Assembly: GCA_029959085.1 (NCBI GenBank)
Contig: JARWIR010000031.1
Span: forward strand, 8,494,001-8,558,000
DNA: 64,000 bases
From: Nemophila menziesii
Lineage: Eukaryota; Streptophyta; Magnoliopsida; Boraginales; Hydrophyllaceae
Direction of reading: 5' to 3'
Below, one piece after another: positions 48,516 through 62,172 of this stretch. How positions within the stretch are numbered: the first letter of the stretch is position 1; every line of letters starts with the position of its first letter. Both the position numbers and the translations under genes were made by a program. The notes beneath the pieces were generated by a model, which saw only the letters and a program-made list of their open reading frames with translations, had not been told where the DNA came from and did no database searches.

Positions 48516-50879
48516 GGTCGACACACTTTGAATCCAGGTTTGTAAATTAATGTAAATCATATTATGGTTATGTATGATAAACGTTGATTGTTACAGAAAG
48601 AATAAATTGTAAGTACTCCAAAAAAGGATTCTACAAAATGGTGAACGATTTGAAACCCTTGTATGCATGCTAAACCAATTAATTCTCTTGTTTTTAGTGT
48701 GTAGAAGATTGACACCATATGAAAATAGATGTAACTAAAATGAATATCACAAAAATCTACACCCTACACTCAACATAACTACAATTAAAATGTGCAAAGA
48801 AATCATTGAGAATGAACGTGAATATCTAAGTCCAAGTCACCAATATTTTGTTATTTAGATGTTCGATTAAGTATTCAATATATTAGTTTAGAGACAAAAA
48901 ATGCCATTAAAACACATAGAACACTGTTTATCAAGTTGATGAAGACATTTTGAAATGTCCAAACAGCAGTGATAGACAATAGTGATGTCTGAATGAGAAA
49001 AATAATAATCTTCCAAGATAAATAAATATATAAACTAGTAATACATAAGAGATATATTCTTTTTAGACACTTGACAATGATAGCAAAAAAATATTACTCG
49101 TAAGCGCTCGAGAACCATTTAATGATAATAAATGTGTCTACACTTAATGCAACACATATAGTTTGGTGCTTATAAACATATGAGATAATTGTAAAAACCA
49201 CGTTACACGTAAAATAGAATCTAGACCGAAAATAAATTTTATTCAGAAGGTGATCATAAATAATATTGTCTCGTTGATTTAAACTCAGGTGTATTATTAA
49301 ACCGATACAAGTACATATATTTTGTGTTATTTTCATATACATTGTGTTATAACCTCAGCCTAAAATAGCTAAATTTATTGTCACAAATAATCACATAAAT
49401 AAGCTTTATTTTTCTAGGTTATAAGCTTGTGGCAGAACTAATCTCTTAACATGTAATACAACTTAGTATTTAGGAATCGTTTATTTTATTTCATTTTCAA
49501 TAAACGTATAGATGTGTATAATAACGTTTTCAATTTTTTAGTTCATCTTTTCATCCTTATAAGCCATGACTATTTCTTATTCGTGTAGGTATTAAAATAA
49601 TTTCACAAAGTCTATACATGATATAGAAAAATTAGTCATATTTTGTACAAGATTAAAAAATATCATTTTTATAGATTTAAAACACACCAATGAGTCTACA
49701 AATCATATATAGATTTTAAAATCCATAAAATTCTTATTGAATTTGAAAGGAATATACCACAATAGTTACTGCAAATATGAATCAAATATTTACATTCTTA
49801 TTTAGTAACAGTTTAATGAAAGTTGATTCAAATCTGATACACATGTTTGTTTGCAATATGATAAAATATATAAAGTTACATGTACTTTACGTAAATCTTA
49901 AATTGTAATTTAATATATGTATATATGGATTGTTTCTTACTTTCTATTTTGACAATTTGCGTTCACTACCATTTAATAAATCATACCTAGATTTTTTTGA
50001 GAGAGATACATAATATAGCAACTAACATAAAAACCAAAAAAGGTTTCATACACAATAAAAGAACATAAATAAATAATTCTAATTATTTAATATAGATATA
50101 TATGATAAATATATTTTTATTTTTATATAATAAATTAATTAAATTATATATATATATATATGTGTGTGTGTGTGATTGTGTTTGTGTATAAAAGATACAT
50201 AATATGTAAATAAATAAAAAAAATTGTTATATTTTCTTATATAAAAATTATACAACTTTATATATATATATAAAATTCTGCAAGATCAATAATAAATATA
50301 AATATATATATCTATACAACAATATAGATCTATGTAGATAGGTTAAAATGTTAAATATATACATAAATACATTAGAAATAATTATTAAAAAAATGATGTT
50401 ATATAAACAAAAAAATTAAGTATTACAAATCAAATCATTAGATTTATAATATATTTTTTGTATACTAGTATTAAATCGTTTAACTAGTATATTTTGTTTT
50501 GTTGTACCATAACTGATACAAATATATGAAAAATTAAAAGTAACAATTAGGTGCATCCTACTTTATTATATAAATACTCTAACCAAAAGTAAAAAAAAAT
50601 GTATGGCATACATATGTAATGTGAAACAAAATAAAGAAAACCCATCGATTACATATTTAAAACAAAATCAAAGAAAGACAACCAAAGAAAAAAATTCATC
50701 GGTTGCAAATTAAATGTATAATTATAACAAGACGTATCATTTGTCTCTTTTTTTGTGTCATATCAATGAAACACAACTTATCGTGTGTTTAACTAGTATT
50801 TACAACATATTTTCTTGTCCTTTTATTTAAATTGATTGTTCCCAAAATGTGAAAAATATTTGATTTCTTAACATTTAAT
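48516..50879. repeat. S1/S2 segment, copy A, unit 7
   Basis: Closely matches 10360-12720, including ctcgtaagcgctcgagaacc and the short TA-to-GT run near 50147-50170. Non-coding. Confidence 0.75.
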
Positions 50880-52592
50880 GATGCAAAATGTGTCTAAACT
50901 TAATGAAACACATAATTTTGTGTTTTATTAATATATTACAAAAGTTAAAACATCACATTAGCACGTTAAATGTGATCTAGAGAGAAAGTAATTTTTACTA
51001 GGAAGGTGATCATAAACAATACTGTCTTGTCGATTTTGAACTCATATGTATTTTTGGACCTATACAAGTACATAGATTTTGTGTTATTTTCATATACATG
51101 GTGTAATTAACCTTATTTAAAACTAACTAAATTAATTGTCACAAATAATCACATAATAATATTTATTTATCAATGTTATAAGCTTGTAAGAATTCATGAA
51201 TATGATATAGATATATCAACAACTAATTAGTTCTGGCATAACAAATTAGTATGTTAGGAATCGTTTATTTTATTTTTATTTTCAATAGACGTAATGATGT
51301 GTATAATAATGTTTTCAATTTTTCAGCCTATAATTTGATCCTTATAAAACATGAGAAACATGAGTATGACCGATTCCTTTAAGTATTAATATAATTTTAC
51401 AAAGCCTATACATGTTCTTTTAAAATTAGTAAAATTTTGTACAAGATTAAAAAATAAAACATACCAATGAGTTTAAAAATCCTATAGAGTTTTAACAATC
51501 CATAAAAATCTTATAGTATTTCAATTTATAAACCATAATAGTTACGGAAAATATGAAACAAATATTTACAGGCTTATTTAATAACATTTAATGAAACTTG
51601 ATTTAAATATGATACACATGTTGGTTTACAATATTATAAAATATGTAAAGTTACATATACTTTCAGTAAAACTTAAATTGCAATTCAGTACATGTGTTTC
51701 TGGATTGTTTCGTTAATTTTTTCTTACGTTGTATTTAATTTTTTTTTTTCAGTACCATTTAAAAAATCATAACTACAAAAATATATTTTTAATAGAGATA
51801 CATAATATAGCAACCAACATAAAACAAAAAAAGATTTCATACACATTTAAAGAATATAAATATATAAATCTATTTATTATATATAGATAGGTTTGATAAA
51901 TATATTTATATTTTTATATACTAAATTAATTAAATATGAATATATATATTTATATATATGTGTGTGTGTTAATAGATGCATATTTGCGAATTTTTTAAAA
52001 ATACAAAAATATATTTTTTAAAAATATTTGCCTATATTTTTGTACATAATAAAATAAACAATATACAAATTTATATATATAAAATATAAACTTTTGCAAG
52101 ATCAATAATAATAATGTATAGATCTATACAAAATATATAGATCTTTATAGATATCTTAAATACTTAGACATATACATAAATACAGTTGAAAAATTTATTA
52201 AAATAATAATGATTTAAACTAGATCATTAGATTTATAATATAATTTTGGTATACTAGTATTGTATCAATTAATTAGTTATTATAGTGGAACTGATAAAAA
52301 ATATGATAAATTAATATTGTTGGAGAGAAATATGAAATGAAACTGAGAGTTAAGTTTTAGATTGTACATATTTTTATAACTTTGGTGATTACGTCAGGTG
52401 ACAGCGAGTTTAGGTGGGTTTAAGTAAAGGAAGCAGAACTTTTAAATAGTTAGCTTCAATAACCTACAAATGTAGGGCCTAAGTAAAGAAAAGCCTTCAT
52501 TTGGTTCTTTGTTTTGATCGGTTTAGCTTGGATTCATACTCAATCATAACTACCACTACTAAAGAAGAGTTTATATATGAAATATGTAAGCA
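50880..52592. repeat. S1/S2 segment, copy B, unit 7
   Basis: Second copy at about 1.76 kb offset, matching 12721-14384. Non-coding. Confidence 0.75.
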
Positions 52593-52796
52593 CTAGACAT
52601 GACCCGTTCCTGAAGATATTTCTAAGTAATTAATTCGACCTTTACAAACGTTGTAATAATAAAAAGGGAGGGTGATGTGATTTTGATTTAGATAATAAAC
52701 GAGAATATCAGAAATTAATAGGAATTATGAGCGGTTTGTGTTGTTTTTGAGTTTTAATATGAAGAGTTTGGTCTATACTACTTTATTATATTAATA
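52593..52796 (-). mobile_element. Short Helitron-like relic
   Basis: CTAG at 52593-52596, gacccgttcctgaagat as the decayed hairpin, and ctactttattatat at the 5' end. Same position as the copy at 3753. Confidence 0.45.
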
Positions 52797-55474
52797 CTCA
52801 AACTAAAAATTAAAAAAATATGTCGCATACATATGTAGTGTGAACCAAATTAAAGACAACCCATCAATGACATAATTGGTATGAAATAAAAGAATGACAT
52901 AAAATCTCATTTATATTAGGTGTGAAAAAAAAAACTTATCCTTTGCAAATTTAATACATAGTTATAACAATACATAACATTTGTCTCATTTTTTGTGTCA
53001 AATCAAAGAAACACGGCTTATAGTGAGTTTAACTTGGACACAAAACATTTTTGCTGGTTCTTTTATTCAAATTGACTGTTCTACAAATGTGAAAAATATT
53101 TGATTTTGTGACATTTGAGCTATAAGAGCACTTAATAATTATTTAAGTTATTAGAATGAGAATTTCAGTTCAAGAAACATATATACTTACAGTTACACAT
53201 ATGTTAAAACATCCCCTAAAATAAACAAACTCAATTTTCACATTTCAATTAATTAAAAATGACAATAAACAATTTACATAAACGAGGGTTGAGTAGGTGG
53301 CAGGAGAAGAGTATTTTGAGAGGTGGTTTAGACATTCGAGTTGGTAAATGTGATTAATGTGGCTTTATGTACATATATATAAAAATGATATTTAAGAATA
53401 ATTTTTTTAACTGATTAAATTCTAATGGTTTAACATTGTTGAGGGAAAAACTAATTTCGAAAAGGAATTTGGGACTTGAGGAGATCTCTTCAAGACCCGT
53501 TGACAAAGATCTCATCTATAAATTTTGAAATAAGTGGTAATTTAGTCCCTCCTGATATTCGATTCTATATCATAACATTCATCACAATAAAAAAAATGTG
53601 GTAAAATCATTTGACTACTAAAAAGTTGTAGTATAATTTATTGGATGTCAAAAAAATTCTACCAATACTCATGGGCAACAAATTTTAAATGAATTTACAA
53701 TTTGATCATTGACCATGCCATTTCATCACAATTATTTATTTTTAGGAGATAAATGTTGTGATGAAATGACATGATCACGATTAGATTGTAATAATTTCTG
53801 TTTCCTAGAAGATTAGAATAAACATGATTGTTAAACCTTTAAAGTTGAATCGATGTTTATAAGAGTTTCAGAAAAGGGAATGTATATGTTGCAGTTTTTC
53901 ATAATAGACATAGTTATGGAAATGTCTATAAATAGCTGTTGTGTTGGTGAAAAATATGAAATAATAGCATCTATTTATATGTGAGGAGATGACTAAAATG
54001 AGAATGAACAAGAAGATTCTGGATTTTAAAAATCATCAATTTTGATTAATACAACAATATATATAAAAGTTTTAATCAATGGTGATAAATATTAGTATAT
54101 AAAAGACATGGGTGTTATCGCTTTAGATCCCTTTAAGTCTCTCAATATAAAAGATGACTTAGATTTATACTTTTATCTTTGATGGTTAGGATGCTCCAGA
54201 AAACATATAATTAATATTATGGAACCCATTACGATTTAATTATATATTATATTTATACCATATATATATATAAAAATCCAATAACAATTGTACTATTATA
54301 GTTATAATCCCATAAAATTAATTTGTTGGTTTGTTCTATATAATTATCATTCTCGACTTACTTTATTAATCTATCAAATATATAAATACATTTTTTATTT
54401 ATTAATTTTTGGTAAATATATACCTTAAATATGAATGTATATCTTCATTTTGATTCAATTTTGAAGCCATAATACATATATATATATATATAAAGTAATT
54501 AATTGAGTACAGAAATATCAAGTTATTATATCTTTTTGGACATAATTAATGTTAGTATAATATAAAAAAATTTAGACCATACATATCAATATTATATAAC
54601 ATGTGTTGACCAAAGGTTGTGAATCTACATTATAAAGCATTTTTTTAAACAATTCACATCCTCTACATAAACGATTATCAGGATAATCTACACTCCCAAC
54701 ATTCACTCCCTCATTTAATTTCATATTTTTGCACATATTTTTTTATTTCAAACAAAAAAATATTTATAATTATTACCATATTATTTTTTCGTCAAAACAA
54801 TTTTAATTTATTGGACGATATAAATGCATATTAAAAACGGTAACGACGTCATAATATTAATATTTAATGAATTTTTTAAAACACTTGCGTTCAATTTTTT
54901 ATGTATATTTTTATTGAGTTTGTGACCTTTTAAATTATTTATATTTTACCACTACATATATATGATAAAATAAACTTTTTAAATTGACACGTCTACGATA
55001 CATAAAAGACGACCACAATCATTTGTAACCCATTAATTTACTTATTCGCACTAATTACAATAATTGTTTTGAATAATAAAAGAAAACTTAATTGTCTCTT
55101 ATATCACTCCAAACACACTATACACAGTATTCTATTTTTTTATCCTAGCGTGTTGGATATCTTACTTTCTTCTAGGGGACTTAGGTTCGATTCCGTAAAT
55201 GGACCAAAACTTATTTTAAAGGCTCACATAAGGGATTGGGGTTCTTTTCCTTGTTAATAAAACAAAATCTTACCTTTTACATGACCCATAAAACGAGCGA
55301 ATTAAATCTTGAACCATGAAAAATGAATTTTTAATTAATTGTTTTAAAAAAAATGGGTGCAAGCTAAATCCAACAAATGTTTTACAAGCATAAAAGAGTA
55401 TGTCCAAGAAATTAAAACTCATGAACCACACACTCCAAAATATTTGGATATGTGTTGATATAATACAAAATCAC
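52797..55474. repeat. S2 end, S3 to S5 and pre-array, unit 7
   Basis: Follows the unit order. It has a fold-back at 53696-53790 and a tRNA-like A/B box pair at 55146-55193. Non-coding. Confidence 0.7.
53696..53790. repeat. Fold-back inverted repeat, third copy
   Basis: The inner arms catttcatcacaa and ttgtgatgaaatg are perfectly complementary around an AT-rich loop with ttttaggaga. Confidence 0.75.
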
Positions 55475-57068
55475 GTTAACCTTAACCTTAACTTTAACCT
55501 TAACATTACATGTAAATCTTACTCTTAACCATACGGTTAAACGTAGAACTTAACCTTGCACTTTACCTTAAATCTTGAACTTTAAACATAAAACTTTACT
55601 TTCATCATAACCGTAAACTTAACCTTAGTTTTAACCTTTACCGTAACCCTAACGTTATCTTTACCCTTAAGGTTTGAACCTCAATTCTAATTTGAACTAG
55701 ATGAAAATTCATTGTGCTGATATTTTACCTCAAACCTAAATCTTATAACCTTAACCTTAACACTAACCTTATCCTTTAAGGTTTGAACCTTAATTCTGAC
55801 CTTACCCAAATGAAGATTTATCACGATTATATCTGACCTCGAACCTTAAATATGTATAACCTGAAAGTTAAACATCAAATCCTAAACCTTAAACTTACCC
55901 TTAGACTTGACCTTTACCTTAAAGATAACACTTAGACTGAACCTTAACCTTTACCATAACCTAAAATTTAAACTTTAACCATAACCTTTAAACTTAACAT
56001 TAACTGTAATCCTAACTTAACCATAACATTAAACATAACCTTATCCATGACCTTAGCCTTATTCTTAGCCATAGTTATAACCATAACCTTTGCCCTAGAC
56101 TTAACCTTTTCCTTAGCTTTTGCTTTAGACTTTTCCTTAGTCTTAGCCTTATCCTTAGCCTAAATATTAGTCTTTACTTTAGTCTTATCCTTATCCCTAT
56201 ATATACCCGTTGCCTTAGCAATAGCCTTAAACTTAACCTTAACATTAAACTTATATGTAACTTAAAATTTAACTTAACCTAAACATTAAATTGAACCTTA
56301 TAATTAACTCTAACCTTAACCTTAACCTCAAACTTAACCTTAACCTTAAGCAATACTCTTTACTCTTTAACCTTAACATTAACCTCAACCCCTTAATTAT
56401 TAACCTTAAACACATCAGTAACTTTATTCTTAAAATTAACCTAACATTATCCTTAACCATAGCCTTAACCTTAACCTTAGACTTAAACTTAAACTTTGAC
56501 TTAGCCATTACTTAACATTAACCGTAATATTAACCTTAACCTTAACCTCAACCATAGTTTTTCCCTTATCATTTAACTTAATCTTAATTTAATCCTTAAT
56601 CTTAACCTAAACCATAATCATAACCTTAAACTTAACCTAAAATATTATACCTTAAACCGTAAACCTTATACCATACTATTTAGTGTTTGATTTCACTTTA
56701 ACCTTAACCTTAACCCACACCTTAATCTTAAATTTAACCTTAACCTTAACCTTAACCTTAAATTTTATACCTTTAACCGTAAACCATAAACGTAAACATT
56801 AAACTATACAACATAGTGATTGCTTTCAATTTAACATTAACTTTAACCATATCCCTTAAACCTAAAGTCTTATATCTCAAACCTCAAACCGTAAATTTAA
56901 CCTTAATCTTAACCTCAATCCTTAACCTTTACATTAACCTTAATCTTTGTGTTCGCCTTTATGTTAAATTATTTAACCTTAACATTGAACCTTGAACCTT
57001 AACCCTTAAACGATAAATCTTAAACCTTAACCGTAACCTTAACTTTAGACATTTCCTAAACCTTAAAT
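55475..57068 (-). repeat. Degenerate TTAAGG array 8
   Basis: Closest relative of array 2 in this window, with the same block order and shared variants. Spacer at about 55805-55845. Confidence 0.9.
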
Positions 57069-57071
57069 GCA

Positions 57072-57090
57072 ATCCATGATAACGATGCCA
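57072..57090 (-). other. tRNA-Asp-like primer-binding site, unit 8
   Basis: The minus strand reads TGGCATCGTTATCATGGAT, one further G-to-A from the copy at 17101. Confidence 0.6.
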
Positions 57091-57098
57091 ACAAACTT

Positions 57099-58546
57099 TG
57101 TATCCCCCTAGGTGTGAGGTTAATTACGCACCCAAGAGAGTAACTTCACACAAAGATTTATGGATCATTCCAAGTAGTAAAGTAAAAATTTTATCATCTC
57201 CATAGGGACTATAAAACTTATAGTGTGTGTGTTTAACGACTTTGAATAAAATGGTATGTAACAAAATAATATATATTGGTTTGGGTTTTAATAATTATCA
57301 ATATAGGGATTAACTTAGTGAGGAAACTAGCCTGACATAATTATTTTATTTTTATTCGATTAGAAATAAACACCTCTAATAATTACTCCCACCTTTAAAT
57401 TTCCCCGACCGGGTGTAATTCATTAACAAGGGCTAGTAAATTAAGTGGACTTTAAAATGAAAAAACCATATGCAAGATAATATAAAGTTCGTATGAATAA
57501 ATACCAGTTAATCAAAAACCCTAAATTCATAGAAAAGCCTCATATCATAATTCTAGGGTTCATAAGAAATCGTCCAAAACTAATGAAGAGAGTATTTCGT
57601 TAACAATATATAGTAATCATAATCATAATTAAAGAATAAAATTTAATAAATAAAAACATAAAGTCTTACAATAATTTGATTATGATGAAGATGTTAATGA
57701 CTTATACTTTCTTCTCGTCTGACTTTGTCTTCAATCGGGTTTTAAAGATAATTTATAGTGTCAATATGGTTTCAACCTTGTAAAAATCTTGGCCCACGGT
57801 TTTTTTTACAAAAACTAGATGGCCTTCGTCGTCTCAAAGAAACATCCATAGATTCCTTGGTATGGTCACGCAAACTAGATTTAAATGGATATATGATGGT
57901 GTTGAACTGGTGTTTAACTCTTTACTAATAGTTCTTATCATTACTTTAAGGTTTGCAACATATTCAGAAAACATATACTCAAAATTAATAGGGTAAGACT
58001 TCCATCCTATATTGGATTGTCCAATATTAACATCTTAACTATTAATTATATTGATAAAAACAAATATCATATGTTAACTAGGTAGTTACTTAATTAGTTT
58101 TTGAATGACATAAATATAGGGTATGTCTCATAATAATATTGGTATTGGACTATCCAATATTAGATAGAATTATTTTCTAAATAAATATAGAGTCATATAG
58201 TCTAATTTTTTAGTAACATCGAAAAATGTAGAACTTTTTTTAAATAATATATGGTAATATAATGCAATTAAATCAAAAGCAATTCTGGGTTTAATTTTGT
58301 ATTTGTATATTATACTTATAGGGAAATGGTTGGATAAACTAGAAATGTAGTATTGGCTAGAACTTTTACTATATTGGATGTTGAAAAAGGTAACACTATG
58401 GCATTTTAGGGATCTGAATATAAAATAAAATAAAGTTGACAACACTATGAAAATTATTAAAATTAATTCTACTAAAAATTCGGTAACTTTAATCCTTGAT
58501 TTTTGGCGTAGTGAGAACAAAACAAAAGGTGACAACTAAAAACACA
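57099..58546 (-). mobile_element. Unit LTR 8
   Basis: About 1,448 bp from TGTATCCC to aaaacaca on plus; close to LTR 2. After the LTR only cactcttattcattgttacaac remains before a jump into S2. Confidence 0.65.
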
Positions 58547-60611
58547 CACTCTTATTCATTGTTACAACTAAAAACAGTGAGTTGAGGTGGGTTTAAGTAA
58601 AGCAAGCAGAACTTATTAAAAAACTGACGTTGGGCCTAAATAAAGAAAAGCCTCCATTTTGGCCTTTGCATCGATCGATTTACCCTATGTTCATACTCAA
58701 TCATAACAACCACTACTTAAGAAGAGTTTATATATGAAATATATAAGCACAAGAAATGACCCGTTCTTGAAGACATTTCTAAACAATTAATTCTACTTTT
58801 ACAAATGTTATAATAATAAAAAGGGAGGGTGATGTGATGATAAACGAGAAGATGAGAAATTACTGGGAATTATGAGAGGTTTGTGGGGATTTTGAAGTTT
58901 AATAGAAACAGTTAGGTGTATACTACAATATAATATAAATACTCGAACTAAATGTATCGGATACATATGTAGTGTGAACCCAATTAAAGACAACCCATCA
59001 ATGACTTATTTTGTATAAATTAAAAGAAAGATAGCTAATCTCATATATATTAGGTGTGCAACAAAAAACTCATCTTTTGCAACTTTAATGTAGAGTTATA
59101 ACAAGACATATTATTTCTCTAAATTCTTGTGTGAAATCAAAGAAACACGGCTTACCAAGAGTTTAACTTGGACATAAAACAACTTTGCTTGTTCTTCTAT
59201 TCAAATTAATCTATCTACAAATGTGAAAAATATTGGATTTTGTTACATTTGTCGTATAATAGCTCTTAACAATTAAGTACATTATTAGTATGTGAATTTT
59301 AATTCAAGAAACATATATTCTTACCGTTACAAAGATTTAAAAAAAATACCCCTAAAAGAAACAAACTCAATTTTCACATTTCAAGTATTTCAAAATGACA
59401 ATAAACAATTTATATAAATCTATCAAGGGTGGCTGACCAGGGTGTTATTTAGGCCAATTTAATAGCCAATAAAAAACATTTTGCTAGATTATTTTCCAAA
59501 TAATTTACTACAAGTGATAATAAGTACGGACCACCACTGAGTAACTGAGTATTAGTATTATTCATCTCCGACAACTACCCACCGACAACCGCTGGCACCG
59601 CCACCTAGGTAGTACATCATTGATTCATTGACTATAAAGCCATTGAGTATTTATAATATTTATATTTAAACACCATCCACCGACCACCAACACACCCACC
59701 AGGCATACTTAGTAATTCAATGAGTACGAAATCACTAAGTACGAAAATCGTGGATTAGAGAAATCAATAATTATGAAAAAATATTGAGTATATTAAGTTA
59801 ATCTCTAACTATACTTAGACAATGAGCAAAACTACACTCAAAATCATTGAGTATACTTCTGGATTTCTAAATATTACCTAAAAATGGCACACATTTATAT
59901 TTATGATTGAACCAATACAATAATTAATAAACAATAAATAAATCTATTATACCTATAAGAAAATAAAATATGAAAAAAGTTATAAAATATTTAAAGAAAA
60001 TAATTAAAAAATGATGATGTATTTTTTAATATTATAGATCTATGTTGAAAGTTACTACAAGAAAAAAAGCACATCAAATAATCATGAACAACAAAACCTC
60101 ATCAAAAAGTTTCGCTCGGTTAGTTAGATCTGTTATATCAAACTCAACTGCTCAAACTCCAATCTACCATGGAATGATAGATCTACCGATAGAAAATAGT
60201 CTGCAGGGTTCAGTAGGTTGGATGAGAAGAGTATTTTTAGAGGTGGTTTAGTAGGTTGGATGATAGATCTACCGATAGAAAATAGTCTGCAGGGAAATAT
60301 TTCGAAATAGTTGTTGTGTTGATGGAAAAATATCAATGAATAGCATCTATTTATATGTGAGCATATGGCTAAAAAGGGAATGAACAAGAAGCTTCCAGAT
60401 TTCAAAAATCATCAAGTTTGATTATATAACAATATATATATATATGTTGTTAATCAAAGATGATAAATATAAGAATATAAAGGACACGGGTGTGATGCCG
60501 TCTCTCAACATATATACAAGATGGCTTAGTTTGTCCCCTTATCTTTGATGGTTGGGATCGCTCCAAAAAATATATAACTAATATTATGGGACACACTATA
60601 ATTTAATTATA
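58547..60611. repeat. S2, S3 and part of S4/S5, unit 8
   Basis: It holds the Helitron-like relic (about 58750-58938), the CCACC tandem (about 59560-59740) and S3. The order is kept but S1 and most of S4 are deleted. Non-coding. Confidence 0.7.
60175..60294. repeat. 34-bp repeat, 86 bp apart
   Basis: tgatagatctaccgatagaa and the following 14 bases are identical at 60175-60208 and 60261-60294. Between them gtaggttggatga is also doubled. Confidence 0.9.
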
Positions 60612-60682
60612 CTAGGTAAAACCCGTGTCTGAAGACACTGAAGAAATTTTTTGTTGCGTTAACGGAAATCAAATACGGTGTC

Positions 60683-62172
60683 TAAGGGTAAAGGTCAAGG
60701 TTAAAGTTAGGGTAAGGTTGTTATTTTTTTGCTCATCAAGAAAAAGGTTAGGTTATAGTTAAGGTTATTGATAAGTTTAAGGTTAGGGTTAAGGTTAAGG
60801 TTTAGGTTAACGTTAAGGATATGGTTAATTTTAAGGTTAAAGTTAAGGTTAAAGTTAAGGTTAAAGTTAAGGTTAAACTTAAGGGCTAAGGTTAAAGTTT
60901 TAGTCAAGTTTAAGTTAAATTTAATTTTAAGATTAAGATTAAGTTAGAGTTAAGGTTTAAGATGAAAAATTTAAGGTTTAACAAAATTCCAGGGTTAAGG
61001 TCGAATATTAGCGCGACGATTCTTCATCTGTTTAAGGTTAAGGTAAAGGTTACAGTTAAGATGAAAGTTAAGGTTAAGGTTACATTTAAGATGAAAGTTA
61101 AGGTTAAGGTTTAAAGTTAAAGGTTTAAAGGTTAAGGTAAATTTAAAGGTTAAATGTTAAGGTTAGGGTTAGAATTAAAGTTAAGGTTAAGGTTAAGATT
61201 AAGGTTAAGGTATAAAGTTTAAGGTTCAAAGTTCAAGCTTTTAAGGTTCAAGGTTAAGGTTAAATTTTAACTTCAAGGTTAACATTATGGTTAAGGTTAA
61301 GATTAAATTTAATATTAAGGTGAAGGTAAAGGTTAAGGCTTGAGATTTAAGGGTTAAGGTTAAGGGTTTAAGGGTTAAGAGTTACGGTTAAAGTTAAGGT
61401 TAAGTGAAGATGATGATAAAGGATTTAAGGTTTAAGGTTTAAGGTCAAGGTTTAAGATTAAGGTTAAGGTTAAGGTTAAGGTTAAGGTTAAGGATAAGGT
61501 TAAGGTTAAGGTTAAAATTAAGGTTAAGTTTAAGGTTAAGGTTAAGGTTAAGGTTAAGGTTAAGGTTATGGTTAAGGTTAAGGTTAAGGTTAAGGTTAAG
61601 GTTAAGGTTAAGGTTAAGGTTAAGGTTAAGGTTAGGGTTAAGGTTAAGGTTAAGGTTAAGGTTAAGGTTAAGGTTAAGGTTAAGGTTAAGGTTAAGGTTA
61701 AGGTTAAGGTTAAGGTTAAGGTTAAGGTTAAGGTTAAGGTTAAGGTTAAGGTTAAGGTTAAGGTTAAGGTTATGGTTATGGTTAAGGTTAAGGTTAAAGT
61801 TAAGGTTAAGGTTAAGGTTAAGGTTAAGGTTAAGGTTGAGGTTAAGGTTAAGGTTAAGGTTAAGGTTAAGGTTAGGGTTAAGGTTAAGGTTAAGGTTAAG
61901 GTGAAGGTTAAGTTTAAGGTTAAGGTTATTGTTATGGTTAAGGTTAAGGTTAAGGTTAAGGTTAAGGTTAAGGTTAAGGTTAAGGTTAAGGTTGAGGTTA
62001 AGGTTAAGGGTTGGGTTTGATTTTGGGATAGGTTAATGCTAAGGTTAAGGTTAAGGTTAAGTTTAAGGTTAAGGTTAAGGTTGAAGTTAAGTTTAAGGTT
62101 AAGTTTAAGGTTAAAGTTAAGGTTAAGGGTAAAGTTAAGGTTAAGGTTGATAGTTAAGGGTCTAAGGTTATG
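60683..62172 (+). repeat. TTAAGG array 9 (inside the Helitron, inverted)
   Basis: The left part is degenerate and includes the shared spacer (60992-61033) with its CpGs intact. The right part becomes nearly pure. There is no GGCTAA middle block, unlike all other arrays. Confidence 0.9.
61455..62015 (+). repeat. Nearly perfect (TTAAGG)n
   Basis: About 93 hexamers with scattered single changes. The stretch 61636-61772 is unbroken over about 22 repeats. It gives a long Lys-Val frame that is not a gene. Confidence 0.95.

Noticed and set aside
61568..62020. A 150-codon open frame of Met-Val-Lys-Val-Lys repeats
   Set aside because: It is the direct translation of (TTAAGG)n; any pure hexamer without a stop in that frame gives this. 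No start context or family.
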